Counted from the first letter of the stretch, positions 1 through 6,903 are shown. The stretch: 40,567 bases of DNA from Mucilaginibacter saanensis (GCF_014200575.1 NZ_JACHBZ010000029.1:1-40567); one strand, 5' to 3'. Notes: generated from the letters alone by a model not told the origin. Numbers and translations are program-made.

Positions 1-79
1 AAAAAGCAACCGCTCTAAACAGGCTAACATAAAGCCGCCTTAAATCAAATGTAAATAAATTATGCAGATTACTTGTATA

Positions 80-253
80 TCAACACAGAATCTCATTAGT
101 ATAACCTAATGTTTTAGACACCGTAGGATTAATTTTTTTGAAATAACCATCGTACCCGGTTACACATAGCAGGTCAGGTGATAATTCAAAAAAAAGTTCC
201 AGGTTAAAGGTGTCAATCGTATTCAAATCGGGGGCAATTTTTTGAATATCCAT
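80..253 (-). pseudogene. Truncated PAS-domain protein start
   Basis: A 57-residue reading frame starts at the ATG complementary to 251-253 and stops at 80-82. Its residues 21-54 read like the first half of a PAS sensor domain (FELSPDLLCVTGYDGYF, then a NP..SKTLGYTNE stretch), the pattern seen at the start of PAS histidine kinases and diguanylate cyclases in Bacteroidota. The frame ends where the PAS fold should continue, and none of the three frames between 1 and 79 continues it recognisably. I infer a remnant of a sensor gene cut by deletion or rearrangement. A genuine 57-residue protein or a frameshift just past the edge cannot be excluded. It is divergent from the O-acyltransferase gene at 560. 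Confidence 0.5.
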
Positions 254-440
254 ACGCTGTAAATTGTACTTTTCCTAAATCATGATAATTAATACTAAGG
301 TTTATGGCGCTTATGATTGTTGCTTACAATATAACAAATTTTGGATAGGTTAATCGCAGTTGTTTTTATATTATTTTTATTTTAAGTGCTCTGTAATTGC
401 AGTGGGTATAAAATAAGCAATTAAAATATCCCCTTAATTG

Positions 441-452
441 TGACGGCCGTCA
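441..452. promoter_or_regulatory. Perfect 12-base palindrome in divergent spacer
   Basis: The bases TGACGGCCGTCA form a perfect palindrome with a GC-rich core inside an otherwise very AT-rich 306-base spacer (254-559) between the truncated PAS gene (minus strand) and the O-acyltransferase gene (plus strand). This is the shape of a dimeric repressor or activator site, and the position would let it act on either side. I see no convincing promoter elements elsewhere in this spacer. No particular regulator is indicated. Confidence 0.3.
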
Positions 453-559
453 TTTTGTTGCCTCAGATATAGCCTTAATTTTAAAAAGCTTTAAAGTAAA
501 ACTGATCAGTTGACCGGAATATAAAAAGCCATATAAATTACCCTAATTAATTTATTAAG

Positions 560-2002
560 ATGCTGTTTAACTCCATTAGCTTTGCCCTCTTTTTACCGGT
601 GGTTTTTATCCTGTATTGGTTTGCTACCAGTAAAAGTTTAAAGGCTCAAAACATGTTGCTTTTAGGCGCGAGCTACTTTTTTTATGCCTGCTGGGATTAC
701 CGGTTTTTATTCCTGCTTATTTTCTCAACCCTGCTTGATTATTTTACTGGCTTAAAAATAGCAGCGGCTCCTAATAAAGGAAACAAAAGGATGTGGCTTT
801 GGCTCAGTATAGGTATCAATCTGGGCTTTTTGGCATTTTTTAAATATTGCAACTTTTTTTCTGCATCTTTTTCGGCTGCGGTTGCGCAATTAGGTTTCAG
901 GGTTGATCCCTGGACTATCAAGGTTATTTTGCCCGTAGGTATCTCTTTTTATACCTTCCACGGTTTATCATATGTAATTGATATTTATAAGGACCGCATC
1001 AGGCCCGAAAAAAGCTTTATAGATTATTCTGTATTTGTAAGTTTTTTCCCGTTATTGGTAGCGGGGCCCATTGAGCGAGCCACCCATCTGTTACCTCAAA
1101 TTAAGAAAAAGAGGATTTTTGACTATGCTAAAGCAATTGATGGCTTGCGGCAAATTTTATGGGGGTTATTTAAAAAGGTGGTAATTGCCGACCAGTGTTC
1201 GCATTATGTTAACATGGTATTCAATAATTCGGCGCATTTTTCAGGCAGCGAACATGTGGTAGGGGTTGTTTTATTTGCTTTTCAGATCTATTGTGATTTT
1301 TCTGGCTATTCAGATATTGCATTGGGCGTTGCCCGGTTATTTGGTATTGAGTTGTTAAGGAACTTCGCGTTTCCTTATTTTTCGCGTGATATAGCTGAAT
1401 TTTGGCGGCGCTGGCATATCTCGCTTTCATCATGGTTTAAAGATTATCTGTACATACCATTAGGTGGTAGCAAGGGTGGTGTATGGATGAAGATCAGGAA
1501 TACGTTTATCATATTTCTGGTGAGCGGCTTCTGGCATGGCGCCAACTGGACCTTTATTATATGGGGTTTGCTAAATGCTATTTACTTTTTGCCCTTACTT
1601 ATCTTAAACAAAAACCGGACACATCTTGAAATTGCTGCAAAGGGGCGGTTGTTACCGAGTGGCAGGGAGGTGATAAGTATCGTGCTTACCTTTAGCTTAA
1701 CCGTATTTGCCTGGATATTTTTTAGAGCCGCAAGCGTTGGGGATGCTATTAGGTATATAACCGAAATATTTTCCACCTCATTTTTTACCCGTTCGGGGCA
1801 ATTACAGCTGAGTATTCCTTTTATACTGATCATTTGTTTTTTCTTAATAATAGAATGGCTCGGGCGCGAACATCAATACGCTCTGGAGCTACCTGAAATC
1901 GGGTTTCCGAAATTTATAAAGTGGTCGTTCTATTATGCCCTGGTATTTGGTATATGGTATTTTGCCGGCTCCGAACAGCAATTTATTTATTTTCAATTTT
2001 AG
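560..2002 (+). CDS. MBOAT family membrane O-acyltransferase
   Basis: A 480-residue polytopic membrane protein of the AlgI/DltB/PatA-like MBOAT family, which moves acyl groups (often acetyl) across the membrane to extracytoplasmic glycans. The start MLFNSISFALFLPVVFILYW is typical of the family. The conserved blocks are FWRRWHISLSSWFKDYLYIP (residues 281-300, with conserved His286) and SGFWHGANW (322-330, with His326, the presumed catalytic histidine). Length fits AlgI-like members. The next gene starts two bases after the stop and encodes an SGNH-like protein, the usual partner that completes O-acylation in the periplasm. The real substrate is unknown. It lies about 19 kb from the exopolysaccharide cluster, so serving that polymer is only a possibility. 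Confidence 0.92.
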   Translation: MLFNSISFALFLPVVFILYWFATSKSLKAQNMLLLGASYFFYACWDYRFLFLLIFSTLLDYFTGLKIAAAPNKGNKRMWLWLSIGINLGFLAFFKYCNFFSASFSAAVAQLGFRVDPWTIKVILPVGISFYTFHGLSYVIDIYKDRIRPEKSFIDYSVFVSFFPLLVAGPIERATHLLPQIKKKRIFDYAKAIDGLRQILWGLFKKVVIADQCSHYVNMVFNNSAHFSGSEHVVGVVLFAFQIYCDFSGYSDIALGVARLFGIELLRNFAFPYFSRDIAEFWRRWHISLSSWFKDYLYIPLGGSKGGVWMKIRNTFIIFLVSGFWHGANWTFIIWGLLNAIYFLPLLILNKNRTHLEIAAKGRLLPSGREVISIVLTFSLTVFAWIFFRAASVGDAIRYITEIFSTSFFTRSGQLQLSIPFILIICFFLIIEWLGREHQYALELPEIGFPKFIKWSFYYALVFGIWYFAGSEQQFIYFQF

Positions 2003-2004
2003 TC

Positions 2005-2961
2005 ATGAAAAAGTTTATCACCAACCTGCTGCTTTTTTTATCCCCCATAATTTCATCAGGCATTTTGATGGAGGTGCTCTTGAGGAGGATTCCTAATGAT
2101 TATCAATACAAATGCTATTACCTTGATAGGAACTCTAATGATATTAGTGTACTTATTTTGGGTTCTTCGCATGCCTATTATGGCATTAATCCGCAGTTGA
2201 TGACTTACAGGAGCTTTAATGCAGCCTATGTTGCACAGTCGTTATTTTATGATTGGCAAATTATAAAAAAGTATGACAGATGCTGGCACAGCTTAAAATA
2301 CATCGTATTGCCGGTTGATTACTTTTCATTTTACGGGCGACTTGAAAATGGGATAGAAAGCTGGCGGGTTAAAAACTATAATATTTACTATGGTATACGC
2401 AGTTGTAACTATACAGACAACAGCGAGTTGTTGAGCAATAAGCTGCTGTCAAACGTAGGCCGGATCAAATCAACCTATATCAACCACGAATCAACAGTGT
2501 TTTGTTCAGAATTTGGCTGGGGAACAGAGTATACCTCGCAAAAAAGAAAGGATCTTAAAAGTACCGGCGAAGTGGCAGCTAAACGGCATTTTTTAATTAA
2601 TAGGGGATATTTTAATGAAAACGTGGCCGTTTTAGAATCTATTATTAAGTATGCAGATAAAAACCATGTTAAAGTGATATTATATACCTCGCCTGCTTAT
2701 AAAACCTATGTTCAAAATTTAAACCGCGAGCAGTTGGGGCGCACTATAAATATGCTTTATGCCATAAGTAAAAAGTACAATAATGTGTCGTACATTAATT
2801 TACTTAACGATAATTCATTTACCCAGGTTGATTTTTACGATGCCGACCATTTAGATGATCTGGGGGCAAAAAAGCTTACCCATAAGATGGATAGCCTGCT
2901 TTTCACAACAGAAAAATTGCCGGCTGGTAAAATGATGTGTCTTAACAAAAGGAATATTTGA
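2005..2961 (+). CDS. SGNH-hydrolase-like protein, partner of the MBOAT acyltransferase
   Basis: A 318-residue protein. The ATG at 2005 is chosen because it lies two bases after the previous stop and opens with a membrane anchor (about residues 4-24, Leu/Ile-rich after MKK); the frame is open further upstream but overlaps the MBOAT gene. The block LGSSHAYYGINPQ holds the likely nucleophile loop (Gly53-Ser54-Ser55-His56), and DADHLDDLGAKKL near the C-terminus gives Asp279 and His282 in the D-x-x-H spacing of SGNH/GDSL enzymes. Such proteins are tethered to the membrane and accept the acyl group delivered by the MBOAT partner, transferring it to a glycan. A hairpin follows at 3009-3041. Specific donor and acceptor are unknown. 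Confidence 0.75.
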   Translation: MKKFITNLLLFLSPIISSGILMEVLLRRIPNDYQYKCYYLDRNSNDISVLILGSSHAYYGINPQLMTYRSFNAAYVAQSLFYDWQIIKKYDRCWHSLKYIVLPVDYFSFYGRLENGIESWRVKNYNIYYGIRSCNYTDNSELLSNKLLSNVGRIKSTYINHESTVFCSEFGWGTEYTSQKRKDLKSTGEVAAKRHFLINRGYFNENVAVLESIIKYADKNHVKVILYTSPAYKTYVQNLNREQLGRTINMLYAISKKYNNVSYINLLNDNSFTQVDFYDADHLDDLGAKKLTHKMDSLLFTTEKLPAGKMMCLNKRNI

Positions 2962-3008
2962 GTGCTGGTATTAGTGCCAAAAATAAATTTCAACAATATT
3001 TTGCCCAC

Positions 3009-3041
3009 ATTATCAGGTTTAAATTAACTAAACCTGATAAT
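3009..3041 (+). terminator. Hairpin after the O-acylation gene pair
   Basis: A perfect 13-base stem (ATTATCAGGTTTA at 3009-3021 with its complement at 3029-3041) encloses a 7-base loop. It sits 48 bases after the SGNH gene stop. No clear T-run follows, so it may be an inefficient terminator or an mRNA-end stabiliser. Confidence 0.55.
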
Positions 3042-3138
3042 TATACCATATACCAATTTGTACTTTTTGTTGGGCCTATTTAAGTTAAAACTAAGCTGAT
3101 AATTAATCCGTTACTTTGTAATAACCAATTATAAAAAC

Positions 3139-4317
3139 ATGGATTCTTTATTAACTGATATACCTGCCGGGTTTGATTTTTCTGCAAATGAAAACCAGCG
3201 AATGGTAGGGCAAATGGCCAAAGATTTTGCCGAAAAAAACATCAGGCCCTATGTAATGGAATGGGACGAGGCACAGCACTTCCCAATTGAATTATTTAAG
3301 CAATTAGGTAGTTTGGGTATGATGGGGGTGGTTGTACCTGAACAATACGGCGGTTCGGGCTTTGGCTATGTGGAGTATGTAACTGTGATTTCAGAAATAG
3401 CAAAGGTATGTGGTGCTATTGGTTTATCCCTTGCAGCTCACAATTCATTATGCACGGGGCACATACTGGCTTTTGGCAACGAGGAGCAGAAGCTGAAATG
3501 GCTGCCTAAGCTGGCCACTGCCGAATGGCTGGGGGCCTGGGGGCTTACAGAGGCCAATACAGGCTCGGATGCATTAGGTATGGGTACTACTGCCGTACTT
3601 AATGGTGATCATTATGTAGTAAATGGTTCTAAAAACTGGATTACGCATGGCAAATCGGGCGATGTAGCTGTGGTAATGGTGCGCACCGGTCAAAAAGGCG
3701 ATTCGCACGGTATATCTGCTTTGGTTATTGAGAAAGGTACGCCTGGTTTTACTCATGGTAAAAAGGAAAATAAATTGGGGATGCGCGCATCTGAAACTAC
3801 CGAACTTATATTTGATAACTGCCGCGTACCCAAGGAGAACCTTTTAGGTAACGAAGGAGAGGGCTTTAAACAAGCCATGACGGTACTGGACGGCGGTCGT
3901 ATCTCGATAGCTGCATTGTCATTAGGGATTGCCAAAGGCGCTTTTGAGGCTGCCGTAGCCTATTCAAAAGAACGCAAGCAGTTTGGGCAGGCTATCAGCA
4001 ATTTTCAGGGGATAGCTTTTAAAATAGCCGATATGGCAACAGAAATTGAAGCGGCTGAATTATTGGTGATGCAAGCTGCTGATTTAAAGAACCGGCATTT
4101 ACCGGTAACCAAACAATCGGCTATGGCCAAGTATTTTGCATCAGAGGTAGCGGTGCGTACTGCAACGGAGGCCGTACAGATATTTGGCGGATACGGTTAC
4201 ACCAAGGATTTTCCGGTTGAAAAATATTACCGCGATGCTAAACTATGTACCATAGGCGAGGGTACGTCAGAAATTCAAAAGATTGTAATTGGCCGGGAAG
4301 TGTTGAGGGAACAGTAG
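3139..4317 (+). CDS. Acyl-CoA dehydrogenase (short/medium-chain type)
   Basis: A 392-residue FAD enzyme that oxidises acyl-CoA to trans-2-enoyl-CoA in beta-oxidation or branched amino-acid catabolism, passing electrons to an electron-transfer flavoprotein. Order: all-alpha N-domain, beta-domain with the signature GLTEANTGSD (residues 135-144), C-terminal alpha domain with QIFGGYGYTKDFPVEKYYRD and IGEGTSEIQ. Glu374 in the last motif sits where short/medium-chain enzymes keep the catalytic base. Length is normal. The gene stands alone with a hairpin before it and a terminator after it (4390-4418), and no ETF or thiolase gene is adjacent. Chain-length preference cannot be read from the sequence; butyryl-CoA dehydrogenase is the closest general description. 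Confidence 0.95.
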   Translation: MDSLLTDIPAGFDFSANENQRMVGQMAKDFAEKNIRPYVMEWDEAQHFPIELFKQLGSLGMMGVVVPEQYGGSGFGYVEYVTVISEIAKVCGAIGLSLAAHNSLCTGHILAFGNEEQKLKWLPKLATAEWLGAWGLTEANTGSDALGMGTTAVLNGDHYVVNGSKNWITHGKSGDVAVVMVRTGQKGDSHGISALVIEKGTPGFTHGKKENKLGMRASETTELIFDNCRVPKENLLGNEGEGFKQAMTVLDGGRISIAALSLGIAKGAFEAAVAYSKERKQFGQAISNFQGIAFKIADMATEIEAAELLVMQAADLKNRHLPVTKQSAMAKYFASEVAVRTATEAVQIFGGYGYTKDFPVEKYYRDAKLCTIGEGTSEIQKIVIGREVLREQ

Positions 4318-4389
4318 GGTTTTTGGAGGAAAAACTTTTGGCACGTAGCTAAAACAGGCCATTTTGAATTTCTTTTGAGCTATAAGATA

Positions 4390-4418
4390 TGCCTGGCAGT
4401 AATTTGTCAGGCATTTTT
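4390..4418 (+). terminator. Rho-independent terminator of the acyl-CoA dehydrogenase gene
   Basis: The 10-base stem TGCCTGGCAG (4390-4399) pairs with TTGTCAGGCA (4404-4413), with two G-U pairs and a TAAT loop, followed by five T residues. Confidence 0.8.
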
Positions 4419-4975
4419 GTATGTATATTTGTCAGTAATTGGGGTTTTGTCATGTTTGCTGACAAATTGACAATTTTAACCTGCTGATAACTAACGATCT
4501 AAATGCCGCTAAATAACGAATCTTTATTTTACAATAAAATGTAAAATGCCTCAATCTTTTTCGAAAGCCTTCGCCAAATTATTAACTGCTTTTTTATTTT
4601 TTGATTTTGGACCTTATACGGGCGCATGGCAGATTTATTATTAAAAAGTACTTGTATTTTTTGAATAATGAAGATTTATTGCCTTTAAAAGACTATTTTT
4701 TTTCTCATTGAGCTGAAAATCAACATCAAAATGTAGTAAGAGGCTGTGTTTTTCAATATTTTTTTGATTTTGACAAATTAGGATTTTAAGCATTTTTGAA
4801 CAAAAAGCTAAATTTTGTGTATGGCATGTTTTTAGTCGGTTACGGGACAGAAAGAGTTCAGTTATTCTTAGAATCCTAAGCCTGCATTGAAAGATTATGG
4901 TAAGTCTTGAAGGAATAATGATTGTTTTTCGGAGAGCTGTTAAATTATATATTAATCATCAAAAAAATTAAAACT
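4419..4975. other. AT-rich non-coding stretch before the small peptide gene
   Basis: About 560 bases without a credible reading frame. The first two thirds are strongly AT-rich with many homopolymer runs. From about 4838 to 4940 the composition is more balanced and a small hairpin can be drawn (CTTAG-AATC-CTAAG around 4868-4881), which could be the 5' part of the transcript carrying the small peptide at 4976. I found no full TTTG/TAnnTTTG promoter pair; TAAATTTTG at 4809-4817 is one base off in spacing and has no good partner. Confidence 0.4.
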
Positions 4976-5056
4976 ATGTTAGTTGTATTAGAAGTTGCCG
5001 CATTATTAGCTGTTATCATCCTTCCATTATTCCCTGCAAAAAAAGTTGCAAAATAA
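4976..5056 (+). CDS. Possible 26-residue single-pass membrane peptide
   Basis: ATG at 4976 opens 26 codons ending in TAA at 5054-5056. The peptide is MLVVLEVAALLAVIILPLFP followed by AKKVAK: a continuous hydrophobic segment long enough to cross the membrane, with one Glu inside it and a lysine-rich C-terminus that would favour a cytoplasmic tail. The 20 bases before the ATG are almost entirely A and T with an A-run, as in expressed Bacteroidota genes, and a terminator with a T-run begins 34 bases after the stop, so a short transcript would end here. I do not recognise the family. It may be a genuine small protein, part of a dual-function RNA, or a chance frame; size alone makes it uncertain. 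Confidence 0.5.
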   Translation: MLVVLEVAALLAVIILPLFPAKKVAK

Positions 5057-5090
5057 TTAGGGTATTATAATCCGGTTAAGAAACAAAAAG

Positions 5091-5115
5091 AGGACAGCAG
5101 GGCTGCCCTTTTTTT
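5091..5115 (+). terminator. Terminator after the small peptide frame
   Basis: AGGACAGC (5091-5098) pairs with GCTGCCCT (5102-5109) around a 3-base loop with one A-C mismatch. A run of T follows from 5109 to 5115 and an A-run precedes the stem, so it is a typical intrinsic terminator. No other gene lies between the acyl-CoA dehydrogenase terminator and this one. Confidence 0.75.
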
Positions 5116-5220
5116 GTTTAAGGGATTTTCTTTTATAACAAAATAGGTAACCCCTTTACTGCCAATATGAAATACTGCTTTTAAACAAAGCGTAGAGTTT
5201 TGATATTAATTAAATTTCTA

Positions 5221-5251
5221 TTTGATTTTCAAAACATTGTGCGTACCTTTG
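5221..5251 (+). promoter_or_regulatory. Bacteroidota-type promoter of rpsU
   Basis: TTTG at 5221-5224, a 19-base spacer, and TACCTTTG at 5244-5251 match the phylum consensus TTTG-N19/21-TAnnTTTG exactly. Transcription would be expected to start a few bases downstream, around 5255-5258, which is inside or at the left edge of the hairpin holding the rpsU Shine-Dalgarno. Confidence 0.75.
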
Positions 5252-5253
5252 AC

Positions 5254-5269
5254 CCTCCTTGAAAGGAGG
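5254..5269 (+). promoter_or_regulatory. Strong Shine-Dalgarno of rpsU sequestered in a hairpin
   Basis: AAAGGAGG (5262-5269) is a perfect complement to the 16S anti-Shine-Dalgarno, in a phylum where such sites are rare. It is preceded by CCTCCT (5254-5259), giving a 6-base stem CCTCCT/AGGAGG with a TGAA loop. The distance from the last G to the ATG at 5282 is 12 bases. In Flavobacterium johnsoniae, bS21 helps hide the anti-Shine-Dalgarno on the ribosome and rpsU keeps a strong Shine-Dalgarno, so ribosomes lacking bS21 can favour rpsU. This site fits that feedback model; the added hairpin is what I see here. If transcription starts at 5257 or later, part of the left arm would be missing. Confidence 0.65.
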
Positions 5270-5281
5270 TATTTAGGAATT

Positions 5282-5473
5282 ATGATCATTATCAACGTAA
5301 AAGAAGGCGAATCATTAGATAAAGCATTGAAACGCTTCAAGAAGAAATTCGAGAAAACAGGTGTATTAAGAGAACTTCGCAGTCGTCAGGCTTTCGAAAA
5401 AAAATCTGTAACTCGTCGTCATGTTGTTAAACATGCTATCTACAAGCAAAATATGAACTTAGAAACTGTTTAA
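5282..5473 (+). CDS. rpsU: 30S ribosomal protein bS21
   Basis: A 63-residue basic protein beginning MIIINVKEGESLDKALKRFK, the standard bS21 opening, with a Lys/Arg-rich body ending in KHAIYKQNMNLETV. It sits on the 30S platform next to uS11 and bS18 close to the 3' end of 16S rRNA. The ATG at 5282 is chosen because it gives family length and follows the strong Shine-Dalgarno; the same frame is open back to 5222 but that part lies in the promoter. In Bacteroidota bS21 contributes to covering the anti-Shine-Dalgarno, which explains why most genes here lack that signal. Followed by the recombinase gene and hpf, a common order in the phylum. Confidence 0.95.
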   Translation: MIIINVKEGESLDKALKRFKKKFEKTGVLRELRSRQAFEKKSVTRRHVVKHAIYKQNMNLETV

Positions 5474-5515
5474 TTTTTGTAAAAGAATTTTTTTCAGATT
5501 TCTTAACACTATATT

Positions 5516-5558
5516 AAAACTATTTGTACATTCAATCTCTGGATGTTCAAATAGTTTT
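5516..5558 (+). terminator. Long hairpin ending one base before the recombinase ATG
   Basis: AAAACTATTTGTACATT (5516-5532) pairs with GATGTTCAAATAGTTTT (5542-5558): 15 Watson-Crick pairs, one G-U and one mismatch, around a 9-base loop. The right arm ends in four T followed by TATGTTTTTA, in which the recombinase start codon (5560-5562) lies. It could terminate most rpsU transcripts, and in readthrough RNA the start codon would abut a stable stem. Which role dominates cannot be told from sequence. Confidence 0.6.
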
Positions 5559-5559
5559 T

Positions 5560-6471
5560 ATGTTTTTAGAGCGTTTTATCCAATACATTAAGTTCGAAAA
5601 GCGGTACTCGCCCCATACGGTATCTGCTTATGAATCAGACTTGGATCAGTTTATGCGCTTTCTGAACAGCCCGGTTGATGCGGGCACTACTGCCGAGTCT
5701 GTTGTAACCCATCCCAATCAAATAAGCTATCATGACATCCGTAATTGGATGGTTGAGCTCATTGGCCAAAAACTTACTGCCCGTTCTGTAAACCGTAAAA
5801 TGGCTACCCTGCGTAAATATTTTAAGTTTCTGTTGCAGGAGGGGGTTATCACAGAAAATCCGGCATCCAGGATCCGTTCGCAAAAAATACCCAAGAACCT
5901 GCCGGTTGTAGTTGAGGACGCCCGCCTTACCCAGATGTTAAATGATAACGAGATTTTTGCCGATGACTTTGATGGCCTGCGCGATAAGCTGATCATTGAA
6001 ATGTTATTTGGCACCGGTATGCGCCTGGCTGAACTGCTGGGGCTTAAGGATCAGGATATTAATGATTATGAAGGTACGCTGAAAGTATTGGGTAAGCGCA
6101 ATAAAGAGCGCATTATCCCTATCAATACAGAGCTGCGGATATTACTGGGGAGATACCTGGAGTTAAAGAAAAATCAAAATTTTCATAACAATTCCGCAAC
6201 ATTGATCGTTACAAGTAAAGGAGCAGATGCTTACCCGAAACTAATATATTTAATAGTGCAGAAATACCTCTCCAACATATCAACGCAGAATAAAAGAAGC
6301 CCTCACGTACTCAGGCACACGTTTGCAACCAGTTTGCTAAACAATGGCGCCGATTTAAATTCAATCAAAGAACTTTTGGGCCACGCTAATTTAAGTGCCA
6401 CCCAAATTTATACACACAATTCAGTTGAACGATTAAAGTCTATTTACAAACAAGCCCATCCAAAGGCGTAA
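5560..6471 (+). CDS. xerC: Tyrosine recombinase, XerC/XerD family
   Basis: A 303-residue tyrosine recombinase. Residues 1-95 form the SAM-like core-binding domain (FIQYIKFEKRYSPHTVSAYE), residues about 115-300 the catalytic domain. All active-site residues are present: Arg155 (GTGMRLAELLGL), Lys179 (LGKRNKERIIPI), His249 and Arg252 (SPHVLRHTFATS), His275 (LLGHANLSA) and the nucleophile Tyr284 (QIYTH). Length and housekeeping location suggest the chromosome-dimer-resolving XerC/D enzyme rather than a phage integrase, and no attachment site or mobile cargo is nearby. The ATG at 5560 fits family length; an in-frame TTG at 5524 falls within the preceding hairpin and is unlikely. hpf follows after 14 bases, so they are probably co-transcribed. 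XerC versus XerD is not settled by sequence alone. Confidence 0.9.
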   Translation: MFLERFIQYIKFEKRYSPHTVSAYESDLDQFMRFLNSPVDAGTTAESVVTHPNQISYHDIRNWMVELIGQKLTARSVNRKMATLRKYFKFLLQEGVITENPASRIRSQKIPKNLPVVVEDARLTQMLNDNEIFADDFDGLRDKLIIEMLFGTGMRLAELLGLKDQDINDYEGTLKVLGKRNKERIIPINTELRILLGRYLELKKNQNFHNNSATLIVTSKGADAYPKLIYLIVQKYLSNISTQNKRSPHVLRHTFATSLLNNGADLNSIKELLGHANLSATQIYTHNSVERLKSIYKQAHPKA

Positions 6472-6474
6472 TTC

Positions 6475-6481
6475 AAGGAGG
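6475..6481 (+). promoter_or_regulatory. Strong Shine-Dalgarno of hpf
   Basis: AAGGAGG lies four bases before the hpf ATG, immediately after the recombinase stop codon. Nearly every other gene in the window lacks such a site, the exceptions being rpsU and, with a 3-base gap, rpoC. The spacing is shorter than optimal for Escherichia coli. Confidence 0.7.
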
Positions 6482-6485
6482 AAAC

Positions 6486-6833
6486 ATGAAAATTACAGTG
6501 CAATCAATTCATTTTACCGCAGACAAGAAACTCTTAGATTTTATTCAGAAAAAAGCTGATAAACTTGATACTTTTTATGACCAGATAATTAGTGGTGAGG
6601 TTTACTTAAAGCTTGAGAATGTGGAAGATGAGGCAAATAAGATAACGGAAATAAAACTGTTGCTGCCCGGGAATCAGATTTTTGCCAAAGAGAAATGCAA
6701 AAGTTTTGAGGAAGCAACTGATTTGACGATTGAAAGCCTGCGCAAGCAGATTGAAAAGCATAAACAGAAGAAAACCATTGCTGATGCCGCGGCCAAGAAG
6801 GCTATATTGATAGCTGCAGAAGAAGGTTTATAA
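6486..6833 (+). CDS. hpf: Ribosome hibernation-promoting factor, HPF/RaiA family
   Basis: A 115-residue protein of the S30AE family. It starts MKITVQSIHFTADKKLLDFI, showing the beta-strand then helix of the family, followed by a second beta-sheet segment (GEVYLKLENVEDEANKITEI) and a lysine-rich helix with EATDLTIESLRKQIEKHKQ. These proteins bind the 30S mRNA/tRNA channel in slow growth and protect or dimerise ribosomes. The protein is of the short type, lacking the C-terminal dimerisation domain of long HPF; the tail after about residue 98 is a basic, alanine-rich helix. It is probably translated from transcripts of the recombinase gene and ends at a strong terminator (6858-6893). Its strong Shine-Dalgarno may tie its expression to anti-Shine-Dalgarno availability. 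Confidence 0.92.
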   Translation: MKITVQSIHFTADKKLLDFIQKKADKLDTFYDQIISGEVYLKLENVEDEANKITEIKLLLPGNQIFAKEKCKSFEEATDLTIESLRKQIEKHKQKKTIADAAAKKAILIAAEEGL

Positions 6834-6857
6834 GCATAAAAGGGCCTTTTTTAAGGT

Positions 6858-6893
6858 AAAAATCGACGAGTTTTAAACTCGTCGATTTTTTTT
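6858..6893 (+). terminator. Rho-independent terminator after hpf
   Basis: A near-perfect stem of 15 bases (A-run, ATCGACGAGTT and its complement AACTCGTCGAT plus T-run) is followed by eight T residues. It separates the rpsU-recombinase-hpf unit from the tRNA-tuf unit. Confidence 0.9.
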
Positions 6894-6903
6894 GATAAAA
6901 AAT

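Noticed and set aside
3111..3118. TTACTTTG as promoter of the acyl-CoA dehydrogenase gene
   Set aside because: It differs from TAnnTTTG at the key second base and has no TTTG at the right distance upstream.
5222..5281. Twenty-residue N-terminal extension of bS21
   Set aside because: That part contains the promoter and the Shine-Dalgarno hairpin, and bS21 proteins begin at the ATG at 5282.
5560..6471. Recombinase as integrase of a mobile island inserted near the tRNA cluster
   Set aside because: Genes around it are housekeeping in an order common in the phylum, all tRNAs are intact, and no direct repeat of a tRNA 3' end was found.
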